Notes: a model not told the origin generated them from the sequence alone. A stretch of DNA of 11,524 bases from Halanaerobiaceae bacterium (GCA_003554685.1 PWHA01000335.1:1-11524), one strand, 5' to 3'. Numbered from the stretch's first letter, positions 1-7,013 are shown. Numbers and translations are program-made.

Positions 1-737
1 CTATAACCGGCCCCGGCAAAATAGGCTATGCTGGCATCATAACGGGAAAATCCTCCGGTCGAGAGAGTGGTCATGGTGTGGATAACCGCATCGAAAACGC
101 TCAAACCTGCCAGAGTAAGCAGCAGCACCTGGGCTAGAGAAAGACCGGCATATATGCTCCACAAAATCTTAATTGTGCGATAGAGGTTGGGCACTGGCCG
201 GGCTGAAGCTATTTTATGGGCTTCTGCTCCAAAGAGCTGCCAGACTTCTCCCTCACTACGAAAGGTGATCATCAGAAAGAAGGATAAAATCCCGAGCCCT
301 CCCAGCCACTGAATCATGCTTCTTAAAAAAATCAAGGAAAGAGGCCGGGTTTCCAGAGCTTCTACCATGGTCATCCCGGTGGTGGTAAAACCGCTCATAG
401 CTTCAAAATAAGCATCGAGAAAACTCATCTCAAAACCCAGAGTAAAAGGTACAGCAATTATTCCAGAAGCCAGCATCCAGCCCAGGCCGCAGATTATCAT
501 TCCGGCGCTGATATCAATATTAATTTTGAGGTGAAAGATCCGGTGCAGCAGATAGCCTCCTCCTCCAGCCAGTATCATGGTCAGGATATAGGCCAGAACA
601 ATACTGGCAGGTTCCTGCTGCTGCAGGGCAATCAACAGGGGAAAAATCAGAAAGAAGCTCAAAAACAAGCTCAGGGTTCCCAGAATATCGAGAATACCTT
701 TAATTTTGGGAGAAAGCTTAAAAGCTGATGAGATCAT
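1..737 (-). CDS. trkH: TrkH/KtrB-family potassium uptake channel subunit (partial, C-terminus off the left edge)
   Basis: Membrane subunit of a Trk/Ktr potassium uptake system, which normally works with a cytoplasmic nucleotide-binding TrkA/KtrA partner; none is in the window. The visible 245 residues hold hydrophobic helices near residues 14-38, 43-65 and 74-98. The first pore loop has the selectivity-filter motif SGFTTTG (115-121) and the second has TLSTGGF (224-230), preceded by HTMT. Four such filters line the pore in this family, so about half the protein is present. The ATG at 737 is chosen because AAAGG lies about 11 nt upstream; an in-frame GTG four codons earlier has no room for a ribosome binding site, and a stop lies just upstream of that. 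Potassium uptake suits a salt-in halophile, but that link is an inference. Confidence 0.93.
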   Translation of the reverse strand, partial: MISSAFKLSPKIKGILDILGTLSLFLSFFLIFPLLIALQQQEPASIVLAYILTMILAGGGGYLLHRIFHLKINIDISAGMIICGLGWMLASGIIAVPFTLGFEMSFLDAYFEAMSGFTTTGMTMVEALETRPLSLIFLRSMIQWLGGLGILSFFLMITFRSEGEVWQLFGAEAHKIASARPVPNLYRTIKILWSIYAGLSLAQVLLLTLAGLSVFDAVIHTMTTLSTGGFSRYDASIAYFAGAGY

Positions 738-960
738 TTGCTCTGACACCTTTCAGAATGGCTAACTTATTAACTGGAAAAATAATTTTCTTAATTTGAA
801 CTGTTCGAGATTATCAATTACTCAAAAAAATAACAGCTTATGCATTATTTCTTGATTGCAGGGCTAAAAACCTGCAAGGGTATGTTGATTAAATTTTTTA
901 AAGGGGAAACTCTTCGAAAAAAATAATGTTTGATACAGTTTATATTGACTATGAAACAAC
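738..960 (-). other. Leader/intergenic region upstream of trkH
   Basis: AT-rich DNA without a credible gene. It holds a 7-bp inverted repeat, TTGCAGG (856-862) and CCTGCAA (871-877), with an 8-nt loop, about 120 nt upstream of the trkH start. I found no convincing sigma-A promoter and no match to the c-di-AMP (ydaO) riboswitch I would hope for ahead of a potassium transporter. The hairpin could be a leader structure, but it lacks a T-tract long enough to call it a terminator. Confidence 0.4.
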
Positions 961-986
961 AAAGCTGCGGCCTTTAAAGCCGCAGC
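949..986 (-). terminator. Rho-independent terminator of hsp20
   Basis: An 8-bp GC-rich stem, GCTGCGGC (964-971) with GCCGCAGC (979-986), has a 7-nt AT-rich loop. On the minus strand it is followed by a T-rich run TTTGTTGTTT (954-963). It lies about 118 nt after the hsp20 stop and before trkH, so it separates the two transcripts. Confidence 0.75.
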
Positions 987-1103
987 CTGTCAAATTTTAG
1001 ATAAACTAAGTTTTGATTTCAGCCATGCTGTTAATTATAAACCAGGTTTGCAGTAGCAGAAATCACCATTTTGCGATAATAGATTTTAGTTCTGGATTAA
1101 AAT

Positions 1104-1529
1104 CTATTCAATCTCGATCTTGCAGTGGAAGTTACAGTCAGTCTCCATCTTGAGAAGTTCAACCTTGAGTATCCCGTTATGAAAGCCGGCTGAAATTCTG
1201 TCCAGATTGATATTCCTGAGATTAAAGGTGCGCTCAAATGTCCCCAGACTCCTCTCCTTACAGTGATACTTGACTTCATCAAGATTACAGGTCGTCTTCT
1301 TGGTGGCTGTTATTGTCAGCCGATGCTCGGTGACATCAATATCAATATCGTCCTTGTCCACTCCCGGCAGCTCCGCTTCGACAATATATCTGTCATCCTG
1401 TTCGGCCGCGTCAGCATGAAAACCCAGGCCCATCATATCATCCAGGTAATTCTGAGAAAAAATTCCTGCTTGATGCCGGGACGGGCCTTCTCCTCTTTGA
1501 ACCGAGCTATTACCAAAACCAAAGGGCAT
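1104..1529 (-). CDS. Hsp20/alpha-crystallin small heat-shock protein
   Basis: ATP-independent cytoplasmic holdase that binds unfolding proteins and forms oligomers. The 141 residues have a short variable N-terminus, an alpha-crystallin domain from about 40 to 128 with AELPGVDKDDIDIDV (52-66) and the signature AGFHNGIL (114-121), and a C-terminal IEI (138-140) matching the I-x-I motif that docks into a neighbouring subunit. Four cysteines (81, 90, 132, 136) are unusual for this family. The start is unsettled: the strong SD at 1548-1556 is 18 nt from this ATG but 7 nt from an out-of-frame ATG at 1540 (see the separate entry and finding). No in-frame ATG, GTG or TTG lies nearer the SD. The gene has its own sigma-A promoter and terminator, so it is monocistronic. 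Confidence 0.93.
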   Translation of the reverse strand: MPFGFGNSSVQRGEGPSRHQAGIFSQNYLDDMMGLGFHADAAEQDDRYIVEAELPGVDKDDIDIDVTEHRLTITATKKTTCNLDEVKYHCKERSLGTFERTFNLRNINLDRISAGFHNGILKVELLKMETDCNFHCKIEIE

Positions 1530-1540
1530 ATTGGAAACAT
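1433..1540 (-). other. Possible overlapping 35-codon upstream ORF, or the frameshifted true N-terminus of hsp20
   Basis: An ATG at 1540 stands 7 nt after the perfect SD at 1548-1556, the ideal spacing, and opens a 35-codon frame (starting MFPICPLVLV) that ends with TGA at 1433-1435 inside hsp20. It is out of frame with hsp20. The peptide resembles no family I know. Either it is translated and affects hsp20 initiation, or one base is missing between 1529 and 1540 so that hsp20 really starts here with a few extra residues. Confidence 0.35.
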
Positions 1541-1547
1541 AATAAAT

Positions 1548-1556
1548 CCTCCTCCC
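1548..1556 (-). promoter_or_regulatory. Strong Shine-Dalgarno sequence with a frame conflict
   Basis: GGGAGGAGG on the minus strand is the only ribosome binding site ahead of hsp20. It fits the ATG at 1540 (7-nt gap, wrong frame) and is too far from the ATG at 1529 (18-nt gap, right frame). Confidence 0.7.
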
Positions 1557-1610
1557 GAGAAGATTAGCCAGTTATATTCCTTCTTAACCCACCCATTATT
1601 GTGATAGCTT

Positions 1611-1639
1611 ATTATATCCGAAAGTCAAATTTTTGTCAG
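1611..1639 (-). promoter_or_regulatory. Sigma-A promoter of hsp20
   Basis: The -35 box is CTGACA (1634-1639), the spacer is exactly 17 bp, and the -10 box is a consensus TATAAT (1611-1616), about 75 nt before the coding start. A direct repeat, AGTCAAA and TGTCAGT (plus strand 1623-1640), overlaps the -35 region. It loosely recalls a CtsR heptad pair, but the match is poor and the spacing is one base off, so I do not call an operator. No CIRCE element is present. Confidence 0.75.
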
Positions 1640-1725
1640 TTAACCGGGATACTCTTTTACAGTATTTCTGTCAGGCCCAGGTTAATAACCATATAGAGAA
1701 ATGCAAAAATAATAAAAAAAGAAAA

Positions 1726-1824
1726 TGGCGGGAATGTGTGGGAATCGAACCCACCGCAGACCGGCTGTCCGGCCCGCCAGCGGATTTGAAGTCCGCGGAG
1801 CCCACCATGGGCCCAGCCATTCCC
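1726..1824 (-). tRNA. selC: tRNA-Sec (selenocysteine, anticodon TCA)
   Basis: A 99-nt tRNA that decodes UGA as selenocysteine after SelA and SelB action. On the minus strand it has an acceptor stem GGGAATGG/ACATTCCC of 7 pairs plus a G-A opposition at the eighth position, a 6-bp D-stem (GGGCCC/GGGCTC), and an anticodon stem GCGGA/TCCGC closing the loop CTTCAAA with anticodon TCA at 1787-1789. A long variable arm has GGCCGG/CCGGTC, and a T-arm GTGGG TTCGATT CCCAC has five pairs. Discriminator G and an encoded CCA close the 3' end. The long acceptor-T stack, long variable arm and UCA anticodon identify tRNA-Sec rather than tRNA-Ser or a suppressor. The selA, selB and selD genes are not in this window. 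Confidence 0.96.
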
Positions 1825-1836
1825 GCTGCCCCTATA

Positions 1837-1865
1837 ATTATATTATAATCCAGCAGCCATGTAAA
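1837..1865 (-). promoter_or_regulatory. Sigma-A promoter of selC, overlapped by an inverted repeat
   Basis: The -35 box is TTTACA (1860-1865), the spacer is 17 bp, and the -10 box is TATAAT (1837-1842). This puts the start of transcription near 1830, only about six bases before the mature tRNA 5' end. The -35 box falls inside the loop region of the 1842-1884 inverted repeat. A second TATAAT at 1842-1847 is an alternative -10 box. Confidence 0.7.
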
Positions 1866-1884
1866 GCATCTGCTGGATTATAAT
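1842..1884 (-). terminator. Perfect 15-bp inverted repeat between rocB and selC (probable terminator, possible operator)
   Basis: The arms 1842-1856 and 1870-1884 match perfectly over 15 bp. The inner loop can add three more pairs (ATG/CAT) after a 2-nt bulge. It begins 58 nt after the rocB stop, so it probably ends the TRAP-rocB transcript and shields selC. The bottom of the stem is AT-rich and there is no clean T-tract (the downstream strand reads ATAATTATAGG), so termination is likely but not textbook. It overlaps the selC promoter. Confidence 0.6.
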
Positions 1885-1941
1885 GCCGGATTTTACTGGC
1901 AAAACAGCCCAGGTCAAATTCAGACAAAAGATTTAAACAAT

Positions 1942-3594
1942 CTACTTTTCCTCTGTCCCTGTTAAATTTCGGCAGGCCTGTTCCACCAGTTCAGGTACCG
2001 CTCCCAGGCTGTAATTAAGCTCCAGTCTCTCCAGCCTCTTATGAGCATCATAGCCCTGAACGCTGACATTGAGCAGGGGAATATCAAGCCGGGAGATATC
2101 TTTAAGGGGCAGCTGATAGCCCTCACCCCAGAGCGGAAGATTATTTTCCAGCGCTGCCCGGGTTCCGGCGTATTCTCCAATTTTGCAGTAGCTCAGATCA
2201 GAGACACCGGGAAAATGGGAAGATAGTTCAACCGAATAGCCCATCTCCACCTCAGCCCGATCTACGAGATTGCGGGCCAGAGTCTGAACTCTTTTATCCC
2301 GGGGGTTAGCGGTGCCTGTCTGCACCGGGGGATAATAGGGAGGGGTAAAACCGAGCACAATTCCGGGCCCTGTTTTTTCAGCATAATCCTTGACCAGATC
2401 GGCCATTCTCAGGCAGAGCTCCTGGTCTTCAACTCCCGTTTCCCGGGACTCTGCTATCAGCTCCTTGAGAGCCTGATCCACCTCAACTCCGTTTTTTTCC
2501 CGGGCCAGTTTGAGCAGTTCCTGATATGTTAAAACCCAGCCCTTCCTCTTTTCAGTGGGATCATCCAGCACTCCCTGAAAAGAGAAGTATTCCCGCCGGG
2601 TTTCCTGCCAGTCTTCCAGCACCTCCTGAAGAACCTGCCAGGCCAGCTCCTTCAGGCTTTCCAGCAGCTGATCTGCTCCTAGTTCCAGCAGGCAGATATT
2701 GTAATAACAGCCGGCAGCGTGGGGAATCTTGGCTGAATAATATTCCTTGCTGTCCCGGGCCTTAAGACAGGTCGGAGGGGGAGCCTGATAGCCATCTGAG
2801 ATCTCGGAAAATTCCAGGTTATTTTCCAGCTTCTTGATCAGGTAGGCTGTAATCAGATTGCCGTTCAGCCCGCTCAGAGAATCTCCGGCATGGGTTTCCA
2901 GACCCAGAGCAGAGAAAAAAACCACGGCCTTGCCCATGGAACCGGTGTAGATATATCTTTTTCTGTCACCGGGAAAGACGGGGAAAGCCGGCTCGCAGTT
3001 AATCACGGCCTGATACTCCAGGCCTTCTTTCTCCTGAAGTTCAACCAGCTCGGGCACTGCCGCCAGCATGCCCCGGGAGGAGGTCTCTTCATCCGGTACT
3101 GAAAGGAAGAGGAGGTTGCCGGTAAAGTCTTTATCTTCGGCCAGCCTGCTCAAGACCTCCAGCTGGATTGCTATTCCAGCCTTCATGTCCGCCACCCCCC
3201 GCCCGAAAAGATACTCTTCTCCTTCTTCTCCAGTCAGTTTTTTAATCCCGGGACGGTGAGAAATTTTGGCTGTCAGTTCCCGGGGAGAGAAGGCCAGTTC
3301 CCTATCCTGATCATAATCCTGAACATCAACAACATCATAATGGTTTAGGAGAACGACTGTCTCAGTCCGGGATCCCTTCTGCAGCAGGGCTGCCACTACC
3401 GAACGCTGATGGATATCGTCAGGCAGAGGCCAGTGGTAAATTTGCGAGGAATTCCGGGCAAAATAAGGGACCTCCTTCAGCTTTTCGGTGATTAGCTCCG
3501 CCATTTCCCTTTCCCGGGCGGTATTGGAGAGCGAAGGTACAGCTGTCAGTTCCAGCAGCAGTTCATTGATCTTAGAGCTGTCAATCCGGGTCAT
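1942..3594 (-). CDS. rocB: RocB-like M20-family metallopeptidase / amidohydrolase
   Basis: Zinc hydrolase of the M20 family whose closest relative appears to be RocB, an arginine-utilisation protein of Bacillus (about 560 aa; 550 here). The exact reaction of RocB is not established; hydrolysis of an N-acyl or peptide bond is the family expectation. Metal ligands are visible: H85 and D87 in NHYDVVD, D136 in GRGVADMKAG, E201 in NCEPAF and H518 in YDAHKR. The catalytic acid is in PDEE (167-170). There is no signal peptide, so it is cytoplasmic. The start ATG follows AAGGAGG by about 6 nt. It lies 373 nt after dctM on the same strand with no terminator between, so read-through from the sigma-54 promoter is likely, though a weak internal promoter exists. 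The neighbouring RocR-like regulator and TRAP transporter suggest it acts on the imported substrate. Confidence 0.88.
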   Translation of the reverse strand: MTRIDSSKINELLLELTAVPSLSNTAREREMAELITEKLKEVPYFARNSSQIYHWPLPDDIHQRSVVAALLQKGSRTETVVLLNHYDVVDVQDYDQDRELAFSPRELTAKISHRPGIKKLTGEEGEEYLFGRGVADMKAGIAIQLEVLSRLAEDKDFTGNLLFLSVPDEETSSRGMLAAVPELVELQEKEGLEYQAVINCEPAFPVFPGDRKRYIYTGSMGKAVVFFSALGLETHAGDSLSGLNGNLITAYLIKKLENNLEFSEISDGYQAPPPTCLKARDSKEYYSAKIPHAAGCYYNICLLELGADQLLESLKELAWQVLQEVLEDWQETRREYFSFQGVLDDPTEKRKGWVLTYQELLKLAREKNGVEVDQALKELIAESRETGVEDQELCLRMADLVKDYAEKTGPGIVLGFTPPYYPPVQTGTANPRDKRVQTLARNLVDRAEVEMGYSVELSSHFPGVSDLSYCKIGEYAGTRAALENNLPLWGEGYQLPLKDISRLDIPLLNVSVQGYDAHKRLERLELNYSLGAVPELVEQACRNLTGTEEK

Positions 3595-3967
3595 CTTTTA
3601 CCTCCTTGCTGTCAGTCATCATCTAGACAAATTCTTTCCTTTATCCAGACGAATTTTCACCTTAAAAATTAGCTGTAATATTTTCAGGTCCTGTTGGGCC
3701 TCAACGAGCCCTAATAGTTTGCTTTGAAAATACGCTGTAATATTTTCATCTACTGTTCCGCCCTCACAGGGCCATGGGGGTTTGTCTTGGAATTTTACTG
3801 GAAAATTTTCTTGGCTTGTTGTGTTCCTAAAGAAAAGATAAGGCTTATCTCTAAAAACTGAAGTTTTCAGACACAATACACATACTCTGGCTGCACGTAA
3901 AGGAAAATGACTATGATAATATTTTTTCCTAATAAAATAAATTTAGATGTAATCCCGAAAACCTGTT
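3595..3967 (-). other. Intergenic region between dctM and rocB
   Basis: No recognisable gene. An open frame at 3619-3876 (85 codons) lacks a ribosome binding site. It covers a DNA-level duplication whose two copies fall in different frames, so I do not call it a protein. A weak promoter candidate for rocB is TTTACG (3896-3901), a 17-bp spacer and TATTGT (3873-3878). Small inverted repeats lie at 3836-3850 (AGATAAG/CTTATCT) and just after it at 3852-3866 (AAAACT/AGTTTT). No T-tracted terminator follows dctM. Confidence 0.5.
3660..3773 (-). repeat. Tandem pair of 52-bp hairpin-bearing units, period 62
   Basis: Unit 1 (3722-3773) and unit 2 (3660-3711) match at 37 of 52 positions by my alignment, with an exact 15-base core TGAAAATATTACAGC at 3734-3748 and 3672-3686. 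Each unit begins with a small hairpin: GCCCT/AGGGC with a 3-nt loop in unit 1, and GGGC-TC/GA-GCCC with one bulged base in unit 2. The stems differ in sequence while pairing is kept. The period is not a multiple of three, so the repeat is not a protein repeat. Confidence 0.6.
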
Positions 3968-5260
3968 TTAACCCCAGCTCAAACCTAGCAGTCTGGGGAC
4001 CCAGAGAGTTATCTCGGGAATATAGGAAATTAACATCAATCCGGCAATCTGGGCTCCCAGGAAGGGAATTACCTCCAGCATAGCCCTCTCATAGGGAACT
4101 TTACCAATCTGAGAGGCCACCATCAGCGTCATGCCCATCGGGGGAGTGGAGTTGCCTATATTAACATTTACCATCATGACCATGGCAAAATGCAGGGGAT
4201 CGAAGCCCAGGCGCACCATGATGGGGGTTACAATCGGGGCCAGAATGACAACTGAAGGCCCAATATCTAAAAACATGCCAACAATTAAAAACAGGACATT
4301 TACCATTAATAAGATAACTATTCTGCTGTCGGTCAGTCCGATGAAAAATTCGGCCAGAATTGTTGTCAGCCCGGTGTAGGCTACCACCCAGCCCAGAATG
4401 TTGGCTGCTCCCAGCAGGAAGAAAACAATCCCGGAAAGATTAACGGTGTTGATCAGCGAATCTTTGATATCTCTAAAGCTCAGACTGCGATAAACAATTG
4501 TCCCCACCAGCAGAGCATAGAGAGCAGCAATTGCTCCCGCCTCAGTGATGGTTGTCAGACCGCTTAAAATGGCTCCCAGAATTATTAGCGGTGTCAGCAA
4601 AGCCCAGACTGCCCCCCGAAAGGATGTTAGAATTTCTCGTAAACTTTGCTTTCTCTCCTTAGGATAATTCCTCCTGATGCTGACGATGATGCTAACAGCC
4701 AGCAGTGATAGACCAATTACCACTCCGGGAACAATTCCAGCTGCAAACATGGATATAACCGAAACTTCAGCAAACATGCTGGCATAGACGATCATAATCA
4801 GACTGGGTGGAATTATTGGACCGATAACCGAAGAGGCGGCAGTAACAGCAGCGCTGTAACCCGCGCCATAACCTTTTTCTTTCATGGCGGGAATCAGAAT
4901 ATTACCAACGGCAGCGGTATCAGTTACCGCCGTACCTGTCAGGCCGGCAAATAGCATGCTGGTCCCGATATTTACATGGGAAAGTCCGCCCCGGTATCTG
5001 CCCATGATGCTTAAGGCAAAGTTAATTATTTTATCGGTCATGCCGCTTCTATTGAGCAGCTCTGAACAGAGAATAAAGAGAGGAATGGAAATTAAAATAA
5101 AATCTGACATGCCGGCCAGCAGCCGGGAGGGAACGATGGATAAGAAATCAAGTCCTCCCCGCAAAAATAAACCCCATATACCGGCCAGGCCGATGGTGTA
5201 AGCAATCGGTACCCCAATAAATATCAGAATAAAAAATACAAATAATACCGTGATCATCAT
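3968..5260 (-). CDS. dctM: TRAP transporter large membrane subunit DctM
   Basis: The transport-catalysing large subunit of a tripartite ATP-independent periplasmic transporter, driven by a sodium gradient in characterised members. The 430 residues are almost all membrane helices (about 12). Family motifs are visible: GLTGTAVTDTAAVG (106-119), GPIIPPSLIMIVY (147-159), GMFLDIGPSVVILAP and NIGNSTPPMGMTLM in the second half. The length is typical. The first of two adjacent ATGs at 5260 is used; GGAGGTG precedes it by about 10 nt. It starts 16 nt after the dctQ stop, so the two are co-transcribed and probably translationally coupled. Confidence 0.96.
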   Translation of the reverse strand: MMITVLFVFFILIFIGVPIAYTIGLAGIWGLFLRGGLDFLSIVPSRLLAGMSDFILISIPLFILCSELLNRSGMTDKIINFALSIMGRYRGGLSHVNIGTSMLFAGLTGTAVTDTAAVGNILIPAMKEKGYGAGYSAAVTAASSVIGPIIPPSLIMIVYASMFAEVSVISMFAAGIVPGVVIGLSLLAVSIIVSIRRNYPKERKQSLREILTSFRGAVWALLTPLIILGAILSGLTTITEAGAIAALYALLVGTIVYRSLSFRDIKDSLINTVNLSGIVFFLLGAANILGWVVAYTGLTTILAEFFIGLTDSRIVILLMVNVLFLIVGMFLDIGPSVVILAPIVTPIMVRLGFDPLHFAMVMMVNVNIGNSTPPMGMTLMVASQIGKVPYERAMLEVIPFLGAQIAGLMLISYIPEITLWVPRLLGLSWG

Positions 5261-5276
5261 TAGAACTGCTCACCTC

Positions 5277-5813
5277 CTACAGATTTAGTTTGCTTTTATC
5301 AACTTTAATATCAACATCGGATAAATCCTTTTCCCGGGCCTCTTTAATAATTTGAGGCAGGGCCAGCAGATGGATAAGCTGCAGGCCTGCTCCCACGGGA
5401 ATGGCAACATTAAGCCAGCGGTAGCTGATCCTGGTCCTGGCCGTAATCATGTAGAGATCCCGGGCGTAGATAGTCTCCCAGATTCCATACCAGAAAAGCG
5501 TGATGGCAAAGAGCACCACAAAGCTGTAGCCAAAATACCGCATGAAAATTTCCGCTTTTTCCGGGAGCCGGCGGACAAAACCCTCCACCCCCATGTGCTC
5601 TCCCCTTTTCAATCCGGTGGCAATCCCGATCGAGGCTGACCAGATCATCAGGATTCGCCCCACCGGCAGGGGCCAGGGTGCCGGGCTATTTAAAATATAG
5701 CGGAGGAAGGCTCCATAAATGGAAATCCCCAGAATACCTAAAACCATCAGGGAGGCTACAAAGAGAGAAACCTTATCTGCCAGATCAGATATTTTCTTAA
5801 AAATTGCCAGCAT
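5277..5813 (-). CDS. dctQ: TRAP transporter small membrane subunit DctQ
   Basis: Four-helix small subunit that pairs with DctM in the inner membrane and docks the binding protein. The 178 residues have hydrophobic segments near 7-33, 46-64, 84-108 and 125-148. The family signature between helices 2 and 3 reads WSASIGIATGLKRGEHMGVE. The chosen start is the ATG at 5813, because AAGGAGG lies 6 nt before it. An earlier in-frame ATG at 5834 would place that ribosome binding site inside the coding region and has no site of its own. Its mRNA follows dctP across a strong hairpin, which probably keeps DctQ and DctM levels below DctP. Confidence 0.94.
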   Translation of the reverse strand: MLAIFKKISDLADKVSLFVASLMVLGILGISIYGAFLRYILNSPAPWPLPVGRILMIWSASIGIATGLKRGEHMGVEGFVRRLPEKAEIFMRYFGYSFVVLFAITLFWYGIWETIYARDLYMITARTRISYRWLNVAIPVGAGLQLIHLLALPQIIKEAREKDLSDVDIKVDKSKLNL

Positions 5814-5836
5814 TTTAATCCTCCTTGCTGTCATAA

Positions 5837-5873
5837 GGAAAACCCCCGCCCGCCAGGCAGGAGAACGGGGGTT
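5837..5873 (-). terminator. dctP-dctQ intergenic hairpin (partial terminator or mRNA stabiliser)
   Basis: An 8-bp stem, AACCCCCG (5841-5848) with CGGGGGTT (5866-5873), has a 17-nt loop. On the minus strand it is followed by TTTTCC with only a short T-run. It sits 46 nt after the dctP stop and about 28 nt before the dctQ start. Such hairpins after binding-protein genes commonly stabilise the upstream message and reduce read-through, which suits the excess of soluble receptor over membrane subunits. Confidence 0.6.
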
Positions 5874-5918
5874 AATCCTGTTCTATTATTTGCTCTACTC
5901 TATCCGGTATCCGGTATT

Positions 5919-7013
5919 TTATCGGCCGCGTCCCAGTCTGCCCAGAACATCCTCATCGGCTGCCTGCTGCACTTCATCCACTGCCTCCCAGAACTCTTCA
6001 ACCAGTTCAGCATCAATGCCGAAGTCCTCAGTAATCCACTCAAAGAAGGCCGGCTGGAGAACCTCAGCCCACTCTTCCAGGACTTCGGGAGTCGGTATAT
6101 AGGAATCTTCATATTTAACCGAGTCATCCTGCCAGTAGAGCAGGGAGCGCTGAGCATCAACACCCCGGGCTACTCCGATGGCTTCTGAAGCTGTTTTGAG
6201 AATAATATCCTGATAATCTGAGGGTAGTTCCATAAACCATTCATCACTGACAGTCCAGACTGCCGAGTTATAGACAAAGGGGATCCAGGAAGTGTAATCG
6301 GTTACTTCCCAGAACTGGGCGTAGTTATTAACCGAGGGAGCATTAAACTGACCTTCAGCAACTCCACTGCCCAGAGCGGTGACAACATCTCCCCAGGCCA
6401 GGGGAACAGCACTGGCTCCCAGAGCTTCGATCATGGCAATATGAGCCGGGTTTTCTTCAGTTCTGATTAAAAGACCTTCCATATCCTCAGGATGGCGAAT
6501 CAGGCGGCGGCTGTTGGTAAAGGCTACCAGTCCCCCTCCATCATCATAAACTCCTATAACCCTGAGGCCGGTCTCCTGACGGGCCTGGTCAATAAAATCA
6601 GCAAAATAATCGCTGTCAAAAAAGTTCCAGGCAGTGTGATAATCCGGGAACAGGAAGGGCGATGTCATCAGCTGATACTTATCAAAGAATGAGGAGAAGG
6701 AACCGGCATACAGAATAGCTGACTGCACAGTCCTGCCCCGAATAGCCTCTCTGGTATATTCCTCGGGGGTTCCCAGAACTCCATCGCCCCTGATTTCAAC
6801 CTTCACCGCTCCTCCGGTTCTGGCTTCGACATTGGTTTTAAAATATTCCAGCGAGGCCTGCATACCCTGCTCCACTGGGTCTGAAATCGAGTAGTGGGCT
6901 ATAACCATTTCATGCTCTTCCTCTGCCGCTACAGGATTGAAGCCCAGCAGCAGAACCAGGGCAAAGGCAAAGGTAACCGCCAGTAAAATTTTTCTGTTCT
7001 TAAATTTTTGCAT
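5919..7013 (-). CDS. dctP: TRAP transporter substrate-binding protein DctP
   Basis: Extracytoplasmic receptor that delivers substrate to DctQM. The 364 residues begin with a signal peptide: basic n-region MQKFKNRK, hydrophobic core 9-24, and likely cleavage after VAA at residue 30. There is no lipobox cysteine, so it should be a free periplasmic protein, which implies an outer membrane. The conserved carboxylate-binding arginine is R174 in LLIRTEENP. The usual QxNP region reads GQFNAPSVN (201-209), with N204. The mature protein is very acidic near its C-terminus. The ATG at 7013 has AAGGAGG about 10 nt upstream. Expression should come from the sigma-54 promoter at 7172-7189. An organic acid or amino acid ligand is expected from the family; RocB and RocR neighbours favour an amino-acid-like one. 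Confidence 0.94.
   Translation of the reverse strand: MQKFKNRKILLAVTFAFALVLLLGFNPVAAEEEHEMVIAHYSISDPVEQGMQASLEYFKTNVEARTGGAVKVEIRGDGVLGTPEEYTREAIRGRTVQSAILYAGSFSSFFDKYQLMTSPFLFPDYHTAWNFFDSDYFADFIDQARQETGLRVIGVYDDGGGLVAFTNSRRLIRHPEDMEGLLIRTEENPAHIAMIEALGASAVPLAWGDVVTALGSGVAEGQFNAPSVNNYAQFWEVTDYTSWIPFVYNSAVWTVSDEWFMELPSDYQDIILKTASEAIGVARGVDAQRSLLYWQDDSVKYEDSYIPTPEVLEEWAEVLQPAFFEWITEDFGIDAELVEEFWEAVDEVQQAADEDVLGRLGRGR

Noticed and set aside
738..960. c-di-AMP (ydaO-type) riboswitch upstream of trkH
   Set aside because: Only one small hairpin is visible and none of the conserved ydaO sequence blocks are found.
1623..1640. CtsR-like operator near the hsp20 promoter
   Set aside because: The heptad match is partial and the gap is 4 rather than 3 nt; too weak without other evidence.
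1633..1848. 71-codon plus-strand open frame across the selC region
   Set aside because: It is the antisense of tRNA-Sec; the tRNA fold and anticodon explain the sequence.
3619..3876. 85-codon open frame between dctM and rocB
   Set aside because: No ribosome binding site, and its repeated section is a DNA repeat read in two different frames; no family resemblance.
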